Shown: positions 22,245-33,105, numbered from the stretch's first letter. The stretch: DNA of 64,000 nucleotides from Isoetes taiwanensis (GCA_021234155.1 JAJEKV010000036.1:11359426-11423425); one strand, 5' to 3'. Program-made: numbers and translations. The notes: generated by a model not told the origin, from the letters alone.

Positions 22245-24905
22245 ATGAGGATAAGCAGAAAAACGCGAGATTTGACGTGGGCTTTCGCTCTATTCTTTCT
22301 CTATATTTTGCATTCAGCAGACTCTGCAGTCTTCAGTGTGGATCTAGGGTCAGAATGGATGAAGGTTGCCGTGGTAGATATAAAATTGGGGCAAAGCCCA
22401 ATATCGATTGCTTTAAATGAGATGTCCAAGAGGAAGTCTCCTGCGTTGGTGGCCTTTTCAAATGGGGATCGTCTTTTGTCAGAAGAAGCTTCTGGAATTA
22501 CAGCTCGATACCCAGAGAGGGTGTACGTTAGGGTGAGGGACATGGTAGGCAAACCTTTTGAGGCTGTAAAGGAGCTTGTTGATTCTTCTTATTTGCCTTA
22601 TGAGCTTGAGAAAGATGAATCAGGAATTGCTAGCATTCGAACTGATGATCTGCAAGTTTTTAGAGCAGATGAGCTCCTAGCTATGATTTTGAACTATGCT
22701 CGGGATCTAGCAGAGGTGCATACGAGGTCTGTTGTGAAAGACGCCGTGATAACTGTTCCTCCCTACTTTGGCCAGATAGAAAGGAAAGCTTTGCTTAATG
22801 CAGCTGGAATTGCTGGGATAAATGTTTTGACCCTCATTAATGAACATTCAGCAGCTGCTCTTCAGTATGGCATTGATAAAGACTTTTCTAACGAATCTAG
22901 GAATGTGTTGTTTTATGACATGGGTGCCAATAGTGCCTATGCAGCCATTATTTACTTTTCATCATATACAGTAAAGGAGAGGGGCAAAAATGTCACCTTT
23001 AATTACTTCCAGGTAAAAGGTGTAAGATGGGAATCAGAGCTTGGTGGCCAAGCCATGGAGATGAAATTAGTAGAACACTTTGCTGATGAATTCAATAAAA
23101 TTGTTGGCAGTGGATTTGATGTTAGAAAGTTTCCAAAAGCAATGGCAAAATTGAAGAAACAGGTAAAGAAGACCAAGGAGGTTCTTAGTGCAAATACAGA
23201 TGCTCCGATTTTTGTCGACAGCCTTCATAATGATCTTGATTTTAAGAGTACAATCACTAGGAAACGTTTTGAAGAGCTGTGCACTGACATTTGGCAGCGT
23301 GCTATTGCTCCCATTGAAAGTGTCCTGAAGGATGTTGGACTGTCTAGTGCTGATCTGTTTGCAGTAGAACTGTTAGGAGGTGCAACTCGTGTTCCAAAGC
23401 TGCAAGCAACACTATTAGATTTCTTGGGCAAGAAGAGCCTGGAGAGGCATTTGGATGCAGATGAGGCAATTGCTCTAGGTGCTGCATTACATGCTGCAAA
23501 TGTTAGTGATGGAATCAAGCTGAATAAGAAACTTGGAATGATTGATGGAATCTCTTATGGGATGTCAATGAAAATTGAAGCATCGCCAGAGGAAGAAGTG
23601 GATGACCCAGTAAACAACCAAGAGCAAGTACTCTTTCCCCGACTTAGAAAAGTTCCTGGCAAGATAACAAGAGCTGTCAATAATAAAAAGGATTTCAAGG
23701 TGGCTTTGCTCTATGAATCTGATGGGTTACTGCCACCAGGCACTGTTTCCAGGAATGTTGGAACATTTATGGTTAATGGTGTTGCTACTGCATATGCAAA
23801 ATATGAAGGTCAGAATATTTCTGCGCCCATTAAAACTAACCTGCACATTTCATTGAGTCGAAGTGGAGTGGTATCTTTAGACAGGGCAGAAACTGTAATC
23901 GAAATTACGGATTGGGTGGATGTACCTGTTAAAAATAATTCAGCTACAAACAATTCGAGCTCTGGTAATGCAGCAAAAGAATTGGAATCTCAAGGCTTGG
24001 AAGGTAAAGATCAGGAAGTCAACGTGTCTAGTTCAGAAGCAAAGCCAGAAGTCATTAAGAAATTGAGAAAGAGAGTGGTGAGGGTACCACTCACTATTGA
24101 AGATGTTACACCTGGTGTTGGGAAGCCAGTGACTAATGACATATTTGCAAAACTGAAAGGCAGATTGGAGAAGCTGAGAGAGATTGACGCGGCAAAAAGG
24201 GAAACAGCAGAGGCCAAGAACAACCTTGAATCATACATCTATGCTACCAAGGACATCCTTGAGGTGATGTCAGAGCTTTCAAAAGTCTCAACTGCCAAGC
24301 AACTAGAATCCTACAGGAACGAACTTGCCAAGGCTGAAGATTGGCTTTATTCTGATGGGGAAGATGCATCTGGATTAGAGTTTAGAAAGAGACTAGGTGA
24401 CCTAAAAAAAATTGGTGATCCTATATTCTTTCGTCATGAAGAAAGGCATTCAAGGCCTGCAGCAGTTGCTTCTGCAAAAAAATACTTGCAGGAAGTTGCA
24501 GCTACAATTAAAGGATGGGAGAGCAGCAAGCCTTGGCTGCTAAGTGAAGGTCTAAGTGGCTCAATTCAGAAGGAGATAAATACATTGCAGTCTTGGTTAG
24601 AAGAGAAAGAAGCTGAACAGAAGAAACTGCAAGGCCACATGGATCCTGCATACACTTCAAAGGAGATCCTTGGTAAAGTTGAAGATCTGAAAAATTTGGT
24701 AGTGATGATAGGCCAGCTACCCAAACCTAAGCCCAAAGTAGAGAAGCCTCCAGCCAACACATCAACTACAGAGGACAATTCAGGTTCCCAGGAGCAAAGC
24801 GCTGGAGAAGAGGTTAAAGATGGCCCTGAGCCAGCCAGCACAGAAGATTCAGCGAACTCGGAAAATGAGCCGCTGGAGAACGAGGAGAATCATGATGAGT
24901 TGTAG
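22245..24905 (+). CDS. HSP70-17: ER-lumenal large HSP70 (HSP70-17 / GRP170-HYOU1 class)
   Basis: This 886-residue protein is an ATP-driven chaperone of the HSP110/GRP170 branch that works in the ER lumen, where relatives act as nucleotide-exchange factors for BiP and hold unfolded clients. It starts with a signal peptide (hydrophobic WAFALFFLYILHS near residues 11-22) and ends in the ER-retention signal HDEL. HSP70 nucleotide-binding signatures are visible: VDLGSEWMKVAVVD after the signal peptide, NEHSAAALQYGI, and LLGGATRVPKLQ. A C-terminal half rich in K/E helices and an acidic, S/T-rich tail follow. I chose the ATG at 22245 because the earlier ATG at 22206 lies in a likely 5'UTR intron and would bury the signal peptide. 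The coding sequence is uninterrupted, unusual because angiosperm orthologues are split by many introns. No frameshift or stop is present, so the gene is probably functional. Confidence 0.95.
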   Translation: MRISRKTRDLTWAFALFFLYILHSADSAVFSVDLGSEWMKVAVVDIKLGQSPISIALNEMSKRKSPALVAFSNGDRLLSEEASGITARYPERVYVRVRDMVGKPFEAVKELVDSSYLPYELEKDESGIASIRTDDLQVFRADELLAMILNYARDLAEVHTRSVVKDAVITVPPYFGQIERKALLNAAGIAGINVLTLINEHSAAALQYGIDKDFSNESRNVLFYDMGANSAYAAIIYFSSYTVKERGKNVTFNYFQVKGVRWESELGGQAMEMKLVEHFADEFNKIVGSGFDVRKFPKAMAKLKKQVKKTKEVLSANTDAPIFVDSLHNDLDFKSTITRKRFEELCTDIWQRAIAPIESVLKDVGLSSADLFAVELLGGATRVPKLQATLLDFLGKKSLERHLDADEAIALGAALHAANVSDGIKLNKKLGMIDGISYGMSMKIEASPEEEVDDPVNNQEQVLFPRLRKVPGKITRAVNNKKDFKVALLYESDGLLPPGTVSRNVGTFMVNGVATAYAKYEGQNISAPIKTNLHISLSRSGVVSLDRAETVIEITDWVDVPVKNNSATNNSSSGNAAKELESQGLEGKDQEVNVSSSEAKPEVIKKLRKRVVRVPLTIEDVTPGVGKPVTNDIFAKLKGRLEKLREIDAAKRETAEAKNNLESYIYATKDILEVMSELSKVSTAKQLESYRNELAKAEDWLYSDGEDASGLEFRKRLGDLKKIGDPIFFRHEERHSRPAAVASAKKYLQEVAATIKGWESSKPWLLSEGLSGSIQKEINTLQSWLEEKEAEQKKLQGHMDPAYTSKEILGKVEDLKNLVVMIGQLPKPKPKVEKPPANTSTTEDNSGSQEQSAGEEVKDGPEPASTEDSANSENEPLENEENHDEL

Positions 24906-25426
24906 GAGAAGTTGAGAGCTAAGAGTTAGTAGGCAATTGTTTTCCACAGTTTTGCACAACAACCTTGTACCAAATACCATCCTGAATTCAAATTATGAAA
25001 AAGGGTAAATTATTCTTAAGTGTTCATGGCCATCAACAGGAATATATGCTGTTTTTCCTGGCTTAATCAGATTCCATGAGCGTCCTTTTTTGGTTAACCT
25101 ATCCATTTTGTTTTTTAGTTGTGGGTATGAGGCTCAGATTTTGGCGAGATGGACAAAATAGGGAAAGATAGATTTTGCTTTTTTGGCGTTCTTTCAAAGC
25201 AAATTCTGTCAAATCTGCCCATGCTCTGAGTTGCCGGAAAAAATATCCTCTCAAGAATGATTTCTTCTAGTATGGGGAAACGGCGTCGGAATATTTCTGT
25301 TACAGCGATTAACAGAAATATATGTCTATGCTGTTTTTCTTGGCTTAATCACAAAGTAGTCGGCACTCCTTTCTTTTTGTTAAGCTCTTGAGATATATGG
25401 AGGTTTCCCTTCTTTAGGTTTCCCAA
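24906..25426. other. 3' flank of HSP70-17 with a short direct repeat
   Basis: Begins with the gene's 3'UTR. The segment ATATATG...CTGTTTTTC(C/T)TGGCTTAATCA occurs at about 25042 and again at about 25318, in the same orientation. No gene seen. Confidence 0.45.
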
Positions 25427-25976
25427 TGAGTTGTCTTTGTTTTTTGTTTAAAACTTGGTTGTCCGTCGGATTGGATTGTTTTTTGCCCAATGGTTGTTTT
25501 TGAACGACTAGATTTGCAGCAAACAGTTTTAGTTTTCTCAGTAAACCCTATGCTTGGCAGAATCACGCAGAGGGCTTCACGCTTGGCATAAGTTGGCCGA
25601 TTTTCATAGATGCAACCTGCATGTTCTTGAAGAAGGTATTGGGCAGAGGATCGGACAATCTATCTTTTCTATTTGTTTCCTTGATCCTTGGTCCTGTGGT
25701 AAGACGTTAAACTGTCATACCCAAGGTCACGGGTTCAACGCCTCGTTGTGAAAGTGGCCATGCAATGTAAAGTTAGTGGGAGAAGGACCCACTTCAACAA
25801 TGTAAAGTGGTGGGGGCAGGACTCATCTGGGTGTGTTGTAAAGTGTCACATGTCCGGTAGGACGCTGCCTTGTGGCGTGACGTTAAAATCTCTTCTTCTT
25901 CTTCTTCTATTCTTTAGATTTGCTTTGTTTTATTGTTATGAATCTTGAACCGACTTCAGATTTGCTCGTCACATGC
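25427..25976 (+). repeat. Duplicated block B, copy 1 (partner 31282-31635), carrying a SINE
   Basis: From GAGTTGTCTTTG onward this block matches 31282-31635, including AAGTTGGCCGATTTTC and, at its end, GACTTCAGATTTGCTCGTCA. Copy 1 is about 200 bp longer because a tRNA-derived SINE lies at about 25688-25910. Copy 2 has about 28 bp of different sequence at that point. Confidence 0.8.
25688..25910 (+). mobile_element. tRNA-derived SINE
   Basis: The 5' part carries RNA polymerase III promoter motifs: an A-box-like TGGTAAGACG at about 25697 and a B box GGTTCAACGCC at 25732-25742, spaced as in a tRNA. A tRNA-unrelated body of about 150 bp follows and ends in a (CTT)n tail at about 25890-25906. The element sits inside a duplicated block whose other copy lacks it. 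Possible target repeat TTCTATT flanks (about 25665 and 25903), imperfect. Confidence 0.7.
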
Positions 25977-25988
25977 TGGGCGGGCATT

Positions 25989-26149
25989 CCCATAGGATAC
26001 CAAGCAACCCATTGAAGGCTCCACCCGCAACCCATTAAAGGCTACAATGATGTATAATGACAAAGTTCGCCCATAGGATACCAAGCAACCCATTGAAGGC
26101 TCCACTCGCAACCCATTAAAGGCTACAATGATGTATAATGACAAAGTTG
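25989..26149 (+). repeat. Tandem duplication, two 81-bp units
   Basis: CCCATAGGATACCAAGCAAC... starts at 25989 and again at 26070; the copies are nearly identical to the shared end GACAAAGTT. Confidence 0.85.
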
Positions 26150-26499
26150 AAGATAGTCAATTGTTTGCAGTAATGTTCATCAATTTCTTAAACAATGTGT
26201 ATTTAAACAACAATGTTTGCAATTGTCAAGGTTTGTAATGTGTATTTCCTCAATTATATTATCAACTTGTTGTAAAACCAAACAACAGACTCAAAAGTCT
26301 TCATGAGAAAACTGAAACGAAGAATGAATTCGCAGTTGGCCATCTCAAAAAACCTGCAATGATACAAATAATTATCATAAATATAACTTCCAAAACGAAT
26401 TGGAAGTAATAAGCTGAGCACACTTACCATCATGCACATTAGTTTGATGCACCTTCCCTCTTGCTCTTCAATAGCATATATATCTTCTTCCTCATTTCA

Positions 26500-26893
26500 T
26501 AAGCCATCATGTTGAATTCTCTTGGAAGATGGCTTCTACTCCTTTGTCTCAATGGGTGAAGGTTATAACATTACGCCATTGCTTGAGCATTTTAACTGTA
26601 CAATTGACCTTCTGGGGAGGAGAGGTTATCTGGATGACGCAGAGACATGAGTTGGCGGTGTCTCATATATGCCTCAACTAGCCCTATGGATAACACTTGC
26701 TAGTTGTTGCAAAATATTTGGAGATAGCGAACGAGGAAGAAGTGCTGATAAACAATGTCTTGAGCTAAACCCATGTAACAGGGCATTATATACTTTGTTA
26801 TCTAATGCACATGCTGCAGCACTTCTACGAGGATCATTTGAGGACATGAATGAGGATCCTGCACTGGTCAATGAGCATTTTATGGAACTTTAG
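26500..26893 (+). pseudogene. PPR protein fragment (PLS class, E-domain region), one stop
   Basis: The frame reads EDGFYSFVSMGEGYNITPLLEHFNCTIDLLGRRGYLDDAE, then an in-frame TGA at 26648-26650, then MPQLALWITLASCCKIFGDSERG...ADKQCLELNPCNRALYTLLSNAHAAA. This matches the last PPR repeats and E motif of organellar RNA-editing PPR proteins (family pattern HY-CMVDLLGRAGYLDEAE ... W-LL-ACR-HG ... LEL-P-N---YVLLSNIYA). The DYW or other C-terminal part and the long N-terminal repeat array are missing, so it is a truncated relic, likely from a retrocopy or a deletion. Confidence 0.8.
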
Positions 26894-27140
26894 TAGTATC
26901 AGCATGCGTAATCAAGAAGATGCATGTAAGACCTAGCACATCATTGTTGTTCTCTGCACCTAGTCAAGTACCTTATACCCTATGTGACCCAATTTACCCC
27001 ATGTGTGCTGGTTGATAGGAAGTCTTGGTGCAGAAGCTAAGGTGCGTTTCATTGGTTAATGTCGTTGTTATTTTGATAGAAACTTCAGTATATATGATAT
27101 AAACATATAAGCATGACTACCCCGTTTTAAGTATAGTTAG

Positions 27141-27196
27141 TATTACAAGAAATTTATCGCGGCGGCCAAGGCCGCCGCGAACATTTCTCTTTACTC
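27141..27196 (+). mobile_element. CACTA-like terminal inverted repeat (left-facing end) with GC hairpin
   Basis: TATTACAAGAAATTTATCGC resembles the CACTACAAGAAA terminus of plant CACTA (EnSpm) elements. It is followed by the hairpin GCGGCGGCC-AA-GGCCGCCGC. The same roughly 55-bp sequence occurs inverted at 53099-53150. The interior would lie to the right of this end. Confidence 0.5.
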
Positions 27197-27199
27197 GCC

Positions 27200-28430
27200 T
27201 GGTGTGAGTTCCAGGCATGCTAGACTTGTATGTATCAATTTAAGAACACAATTAGAGAACATTCGGGAGTTGAACCCGTATTATTACCGTGTGTTTCTGT
27301 GCCCGTATGTGCTGGTTGATTCTGTCTTAGCTCCATCCTTACCCTATAATTGATTCTTGCTAGCTAAATTCCGTCTTATATTAAGTTCCTATCTCCGTGA
27401 CACAGTGTCCACGTACCTTGAGTGTGAGAGAAAACATAAAAGGACTTAGGATGCAAAAAGACTTCAAAATTATTTTAGTCGAAACATAAAGTTTTTAATG
27501 GTTCCATTTCTAACAAATTAAATTACGAGGCATGTTAACCAAAATATCAAGAGGGTGTTAATGCCGCTAGCTGTCTGCCGCTGGCACATTGCACATAAGG
27601 CATAAGGCAATGAAGACATAAGGCAGCCAAGTCTCTAGATGCGTGTCTGCAACGTCGTCTCCATGGACGCTCTGATGAAGCTTCATCAGTCCTTTGTTGT
27701 GGACTTTTGTAGCATTACATGAGACCCAAAATGCTTATATATCTTATCGCTCATATATAAGGCTCTCTTCATGTTTTTCTTTCGTTCTTGAGCACAGCCT
27801 CAACAATTTTGAGTTGCAGAAGCCGTAGAGATAGCGAGTGGTTTTGCTGTGCAAGGAGGGATTTTTTCCTTTGTTTTTAGAAAACTGTACTGTGTTTCAA
27901 GCAGAAAGGGTCTCTACAGCCCGTGCCACAAATGGCCATGGAATCGTTGAACAGGAAGGTTCTCTTACAGTTTGTTGGCAAGCAAGGACTATGTTTTCTG
28001 TTTAGCAGAACATTCCGTAGATCCAGATAGCTCTATCTGTCTTTGAAGTAGAGAGAACGGACCAGAGCCACAATAGTCCGGTTAAAAGCAAGAGAAGATC
28101 ATTCCAGAGAACGAAGATCTTCAAGGCTGCACATATGATCTTCTACAGAATTTTCTGCATTATTATTTAGGAGCTGTGTGCGACCTTCTCAAACAGATTG
28201 CAGTGCTCCCCTCATTGGGAGGAAGAAGGCAATAATAAGTGCTTGCCTTTGGTCGGATCTATCACCATCGTCCATGATGCTTCAGAAAAATAAATGCCCA
28301 CAGCGCCCTTGCCTCCTTAGTGCCCTGTCAAAGGACAGAGTTCTTATTATTCAGGGCACGAAATCCTCTTTTGTTCCAGATTTGTGCAAAATTCTTACCC
28401 TTTTTCCCAGAGGCCTGGCCTGATTCACAA
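27200..28430. other. Non-coding stretch, nothing firmly recognised
   Basis: No gene or TE protein similarity seen. The sequence ATATATCTTATCGCTCATATATAAGGC near 27737-27763 could hold a promoter-like TATA, but no frame of note follows before the inverted-repeat element at 28442. Confidence 0.35.
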
Positions 28431-28441
28431 GTCCCAAAGCA

Positions 28442-28874
28442 GGGGCGCCCGTATATCGAGTCCGGGATGTGGTGTTTCCGGACAATTTGCCTATGGTGTT
28501 TCTGGACGTCCAGAAACACCCAATGCTTATGGAAGTGGTGTTTCTGGCCAAAAAGTGGTATTTCTGGCCAAAAACCAAGCGCGAAACTGCGCGGCGGAGC
28601 CAAAATCTTTGGTCGGATCCTTTTTGCAGCTCCCTGGACGGCTTGAAATGCTTCAAAAGCCCTTCCAATCGCTTTGCCTTCCTCTTTAACACTAGTTTGA
28701 TGAAGAGAGGAAGTGATTTGAGCTCAGATAGATCCGGATCAAGCAAAAAATGACCTAAAACAGTTGATTCTGGGCTTAAAACTGTGAAGTGCACAGTGGC
28801 TGATAACGGCGTCCAGAAACACCACAAAAAAAGTCCGGAAACACCACATCCCGGACTCGATATACGGGCGCCCC
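28442..28874. mobile_element. Short non-autonomous DNA element with perfect 42-bp terminal inverted repeats
   Basis: The left end 28442-28483 (GGGGCGCCCGTATATCGAGT...) is the exact complement of 28833-28874. Inside are repeated copies of the 13-base motif GTGGTGTTTCTGG, in both orientations (about 28470, 28494, 28509, 28536, 28556, 28811, 28831), including a perfect 26-base palindrome at 28495-28520. Flanks CCCAAAGCA and CCCAACGCA (8 of 9 matching) could be a 9-bp target duplication, which would point to a Mutator-like element. No coding capacity. Perfect ends imply recent movement. Confidence 0.7.
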
Positions 28875-28889
28875 CAACGCAGGGGCTTC

Positions 28890-30359
28890 GTCTAGTTTGC
28901 AGACCCAAAGCATATACAGCGATTTGAGTATGTACCTTGACATGGATTATTCATCGCCTTTGGATTTCTCAGCATTTTCTTGGCACTTAGCCATTCTACT
29001 ACTCAAAAATAGCAATATGCAAGATCCCAAGCTTGGTAGACCCATTTGTGCAAAGTTACGTGCAGATTTCTGCTCTAATCTGTTTTTCCAAAAGCTCTGT
29101 TTATAATACAGATCCGGATCCGTTGCACGAAGATTCAAATCCAGCATGTTCAAAGAACTTCTGAAGAAAAATTCCACAATGCAAGTCGCGTCTAGCCATA
29201 GCCAATTCCGGAGATGCTTGGCTCGAAAAACAGGGCAGAAAGAATTTGAACAGAAGCAGAGAAATCGGGGGCCAAATACACACCCCAAGAGCTTGAATTG
29301 AACCGGGATTCTCTGGGGGCTGGAATTGAAGAAAAAATCGGAGAATGAACAGGGCGCAACACGGCTATGGTGGATGTCGCGGAGCCGCAGTGCAAAACCA
29401 ACATACCAATGCCGGATCAAGCTGTCGGAGGAGAATGACACTTCATCGGCATGCAATGACCAGATTTTTTTAACCAAAAACGTGGCAGCCAAATAGAGAA
29501 AAGGATTGCGGCGCGGAAAAATTAGGGTGGAACAAAAAAAATGGAAAATAACAAACTGCGTTATATATGTCTAGAATAGATTAAGGAATAACTTTTCTTC
29601 TGTCGCTATGCTACAAGAATCTTAAGCAAGTACCTACACTATAATCCAATGGTAACAACACTGAAGACCCAAGAGAAGATAGTTTCTAAGGTTTCTAGAA
29701 AGGTCTGAAAACTTCTTCACCATAGTAAAGGTTGCACCTGAATAATCAGCACCAGAAGACAAGACATCCAAGTGCTAACTTCCTTTAAAGATTGTAGCAC
29801 ATAGTTACTCCAAGGAAAAGCAAAAAGGGTCAGAGATTGGTAGCAGGGTTTGTTTCGAAGGAGAAAGCCACTATACGATTACAAAATCTGTAACGTTCTA
29901 GAAAGGAACTACATACAATCTATATGCTGAAAATATACGCGAAACAAGAACAAGATCTACATACAGAACAAGAACAGCAAAACTTCCCAAATATCTTTGA
30001 TATATGCTTAGAAACAAATTTTAGAAAAAATGGTGCATGCATACATCAAGAACTCCATGTTGTTAGATGTCCTTGAGGAATTCGAGCTTCCGTTTGCAAC
30101 TCCTTGCAAGACTTCAAACAAGAATATGATATACTACTTCATATTTGCAAGACTCCTTGCAAGACTCTACTCAGAATCTTACTCCACTTGTGCAGAGCCT
30201 TCGAAAACCTGATACGAAACACTTCGCTCCTTTTTTCCTAACTCGTTCATGGCTGTTTCCACGTCCGCCAAGAAAAATTGCCAGGTCCGCCAAATTTTTT
30301 TGACACATCCCTCAATGGTTCCGTCGCCTTCAATGGCGACCCTCCCCTATAGCAGTGAA
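28890..30359. other. Non-coding stretch, nothing recognised
   Basis: A long open frame on the - strand (29492-28947) has no resemblance to any protein I know and is probably incidental. No RNA or repeat signal beyond scattered GATCCGG motifs. Confidence 0.35.
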
Positions 30360-30926
30360 ATGGTTGAATGAACGGCCCTTGTTTTTTTGTGATGCTAAAA
30401 AAAAGCGATTAGGATGGGTAGAATGATAAGGGGGAATTTCTTACCTTCTATCGAAAAGTAAGAAGAGTTTGTGGGAAACATGACTTTATGGATAGTCGCT
30501 TAAGATTGTATTGCATGCCCTCTCTTGCATGTTGTGACAAAGCTCTATTCCTTGTTGTATCAATTAATACATACATGCTCATCAGTAACATGATTTCACG
30601 AATTTGCACATTTTGCAGTTCCTTATGTGGTTAATTTTAATTATTGCATTGTACCAATGGTTGTGTTCAACAAAGGAAAATTTTACTCAAGCGCAAAGGT
30701 AACTAAGTTGATTTAGCATCACAAATCAATATGAGAGAGATATGAATGATAACAGGAGGGGGCTAGCCAAACAGAATAGAATTAAAACTTTAAATCCACA
30801 GACATGGGACACATACAATGGAGCTAGAATTAGACAACCCTACTGTGATATTAGGAAAAAAGAAAGAAAGAATGATTTTTATCGTCCACGGAGACCAATC
30901 AGCCTATGGAACCCAATGAAGGAGCG
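30360..30926 (+). repeat. Duplicated block A, copy 1 (partner 31873-32438)
   Basis: Matches 31873-32438 in the same orientation with small indels, from ATGGTTGAATGAACGGCCC to CCCAATGAAGGAGCG. The last part overlaps a repeat family also present at 45211. Confidence 0.85.
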
Positions 30927-31014
30927 CAGCAAACCTATTACTGTCAGGATTAAAAAACTCCTGCCTCAAAGTTTTCGAGGGAAAAACCACGGCACTAATA
31001 AGAATGCTGTCAAA
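30871..31014 (+). repeat. Dispersed repeat family C, copy 1 (others 32382-32438, 45211-45356)
   Basis: Begins AATGATTTTTATCGTCCACG and ends AAGAATGCTGTCAAA. It matches 45211-45356 along its full length and 32382-32438 over its first third. Right after it a 30-bp unit (AAGAATAAATGAACCAGTCT...) is repeated at 31013 and 31067. Confidence 0.75.
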
Positions 31015-31281
31015 GAATAAATGAACCAGTCTGTGAAAATAAATGACAATAGGTAATAAAAAGTCAAAGAATAAATGAACCAGTCTGTGAAAATAAGCTT
31101 AGTGGAGTTGGCTCAACAATTATAGACGAGCATCCAAGAATGTATGAAGCCAACCTTCGTTCTGAACATGTACATCCCTGTTCATAACCATATATGTACG
31201 CACTGACCATCAATTTGAAAGCCTTCAATTAATGTACTACTATAAAAAAGGGCAGACGTGAAGCATGACTTCCGGATAGCG

Positions 31282-31635
31282 TGAGTTGTCTTGTTTTTTG
31301 TTTAAAATTTGGTTGTTCGTCTGATTGGGTTGTTTTTTGCCAATGGTTGTCTTTGAATGCCTGGATTTGCAGCACAGTTTTAGAAGTTCTCTCAGTAAAC
31401 CGTACGCTTGGCACAATCGCACAAAGGGCTTCACTCTTGGCATAAGTTGGCCGATTTTCCTAGATGTGCAACCTGCCTGTTCTTGAAGAAGCTATCGGGC
31501 AGAGGATCGAACAATCGATCTTTTCAATTTTTTTCCTTGATGCTTCCACTTTCTGCTATGTTGGGTGTTACTTTAGATTTGCTTTGTTTTATTGTTATGA
31601 ATCTTGAACCGACTTCAGATTTGCTCGTCACATGC
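31282..31635 (+). repeat. Duplicated block B, copy 2 (SINE-free)
   Basis: Same-orientation partner of 25427-25976. It lies between the two copies of block A. Where copy 1 has the SINE, this copy has about 28 bp (TTCCACTTTCTGCTATGTTG...). Confidence 0.8.
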
Positions 31636-31872
31636 AGGTGGGCGCTTTTGCTGAAAGCTTGAGAAGTTGTTTGTAAGGGCTTCGCATGTTTTGCTTCGAT
31701 CTTCTTCTTTCCTGGACGGCCTGGGTTTTGAGTTGGGATTGCAAAGTTTCTCTTCTGTGATCTTTCTTTGTTGGTTGGATCAGGGCTTGAATCGCCGACT
31801 GAGTCTCTTGGTTGCTCGATTTCCCTCCGCTTCTCTGCCACGTGTACAGCAGTTAAATTCTCTTAGGATTTA

Positions 31873-32438
31873 ATGGTTGAATGAACGGCCCTTGTTTTTT
31901 TTGTGATGCTAAAAAAAAGCGATTAGGATGGGTAGAATGATGAGGGGGAATTTCTTACCTTCTATCGAAAGTAAGAAGAGTTTGTGGGAAACATGATTTT
32001 ATGGATAGTCACTCAAGATTGTATTGCATGCCCTCTCTATTCTCTTGAATGTTGTGGACAAAGCTCTATTCCTTGCTGTATCAATTAGTACAAACATCTC
32101 ATCAATAACATGATTTCAAGAATTTGTATATTTTGCAATTCCTTATGTGGTTAGTTTTAAATATTGCATTGTACCAATGATTGTGTTCAACAAAGGAAAA
32201 TTTTACTCAAGTGCAAGGGTAACTAAATTGATTTAGCAGCACTAATCAATATGAGAGAGACATGGATGATAACAGGAGGGAGCTAGCCAAACAGAATAGA
32301 ATTAAGACTTTAAATCCATAGACATAGGACCTACACAATGGAGCTAGGATTAGAAAACCCTACTGTGGTATTAGAAAGAGAGAATGATTTTTATCATCCA
32401 CGGAGACCAATCGGCCTATGGGACCCAATGAAGGAGCG
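31873..32438 (+). repeat. Duplicated block A, copy 2
   Basis: Partner of 30360-30926, 1.5 kb downstream and in the same orientation. The two copies differ by scattered substitutions and a few indels. Confidence 0.85.
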
Positions 32439-33080
32439 TACATAAATTATTTCCAAAAGGAACACCATGGCACATTTAATCTTTATATGTACTAAAGGGA
32501 TTTTAAGTGTATGTGAACAACTTTCATTACAGGTCATTGGTTAATCAATGTTCTAGATTAGTTTTTAAAAGTTCCCATTTCTTGCATCTGGCTAAGGCCA
32601 TTTCTGGAGCAGAGGAAGGGGTATTTTGAAGGGGAGAAGGGGGGGAGGGGTTCTATAATGGCGACGAAATCTGGATAAGCAAGGCCGCCGAACTCTTGCA
32701 AGCATGCTCTCTTCCTTTAGATCTATTGCCTCTTAATGCAGTGGAAAAATGCGGCATTAATTGTGACATCAAATTCGTTTGGATCAAGAGCAAAAAGGAG
32801 ATTAAGCATTATTTCAATCTCACCGGAAGAATGCCAAAATATGGAACCAAGATCACTGTCTAGGCATCCAAAGATAAACTGTCAGATGTACGAAGGTTTA
32901 AGGCCAAGGAAAAATTTCTGTGGATGGAGAGATTTTGTTAGATACAACTCTTAATAACACCGTCATCCATTTCAAAGCTTTGGGCGGAATTACGAAGACC
33001 TACCTTGTTGAAGCCTTTGCTTTTGACCTGTGATAATCGAGATGAGGAGCTGATAATCTAGCTGTGGGTGCAACTTCGGG
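32439..33080. other. Non-coding stretch, nothing recognised
   Basis: Contains a purine-rich, G-rich run at about 32610-32650. No supported gene. Confidence 0.35.
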
Positions 33081-33105
33081 TGAGGTAGCTTGCCTGCCCG
33101 GTTAA

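Noticed and set aside
25688-25760. A functional tRNA gene
   Set aside because: The A and B boxes are present but the acceptor stem does not pair and a long tRNA-unrelated body follows; a SINE fits better.
28947-29492. 181-codon open frame on the - strand
   Set aside because: No motif or composition pattern of a known protein, high Phe/Cys/Ser typical of chance frames in this base composition, and no splice or promoter context.
30742-31020. 92-codon open frame
   Set aside because: Falls across duplicated block A and repeat family C; the frame is not kept in the other copies.
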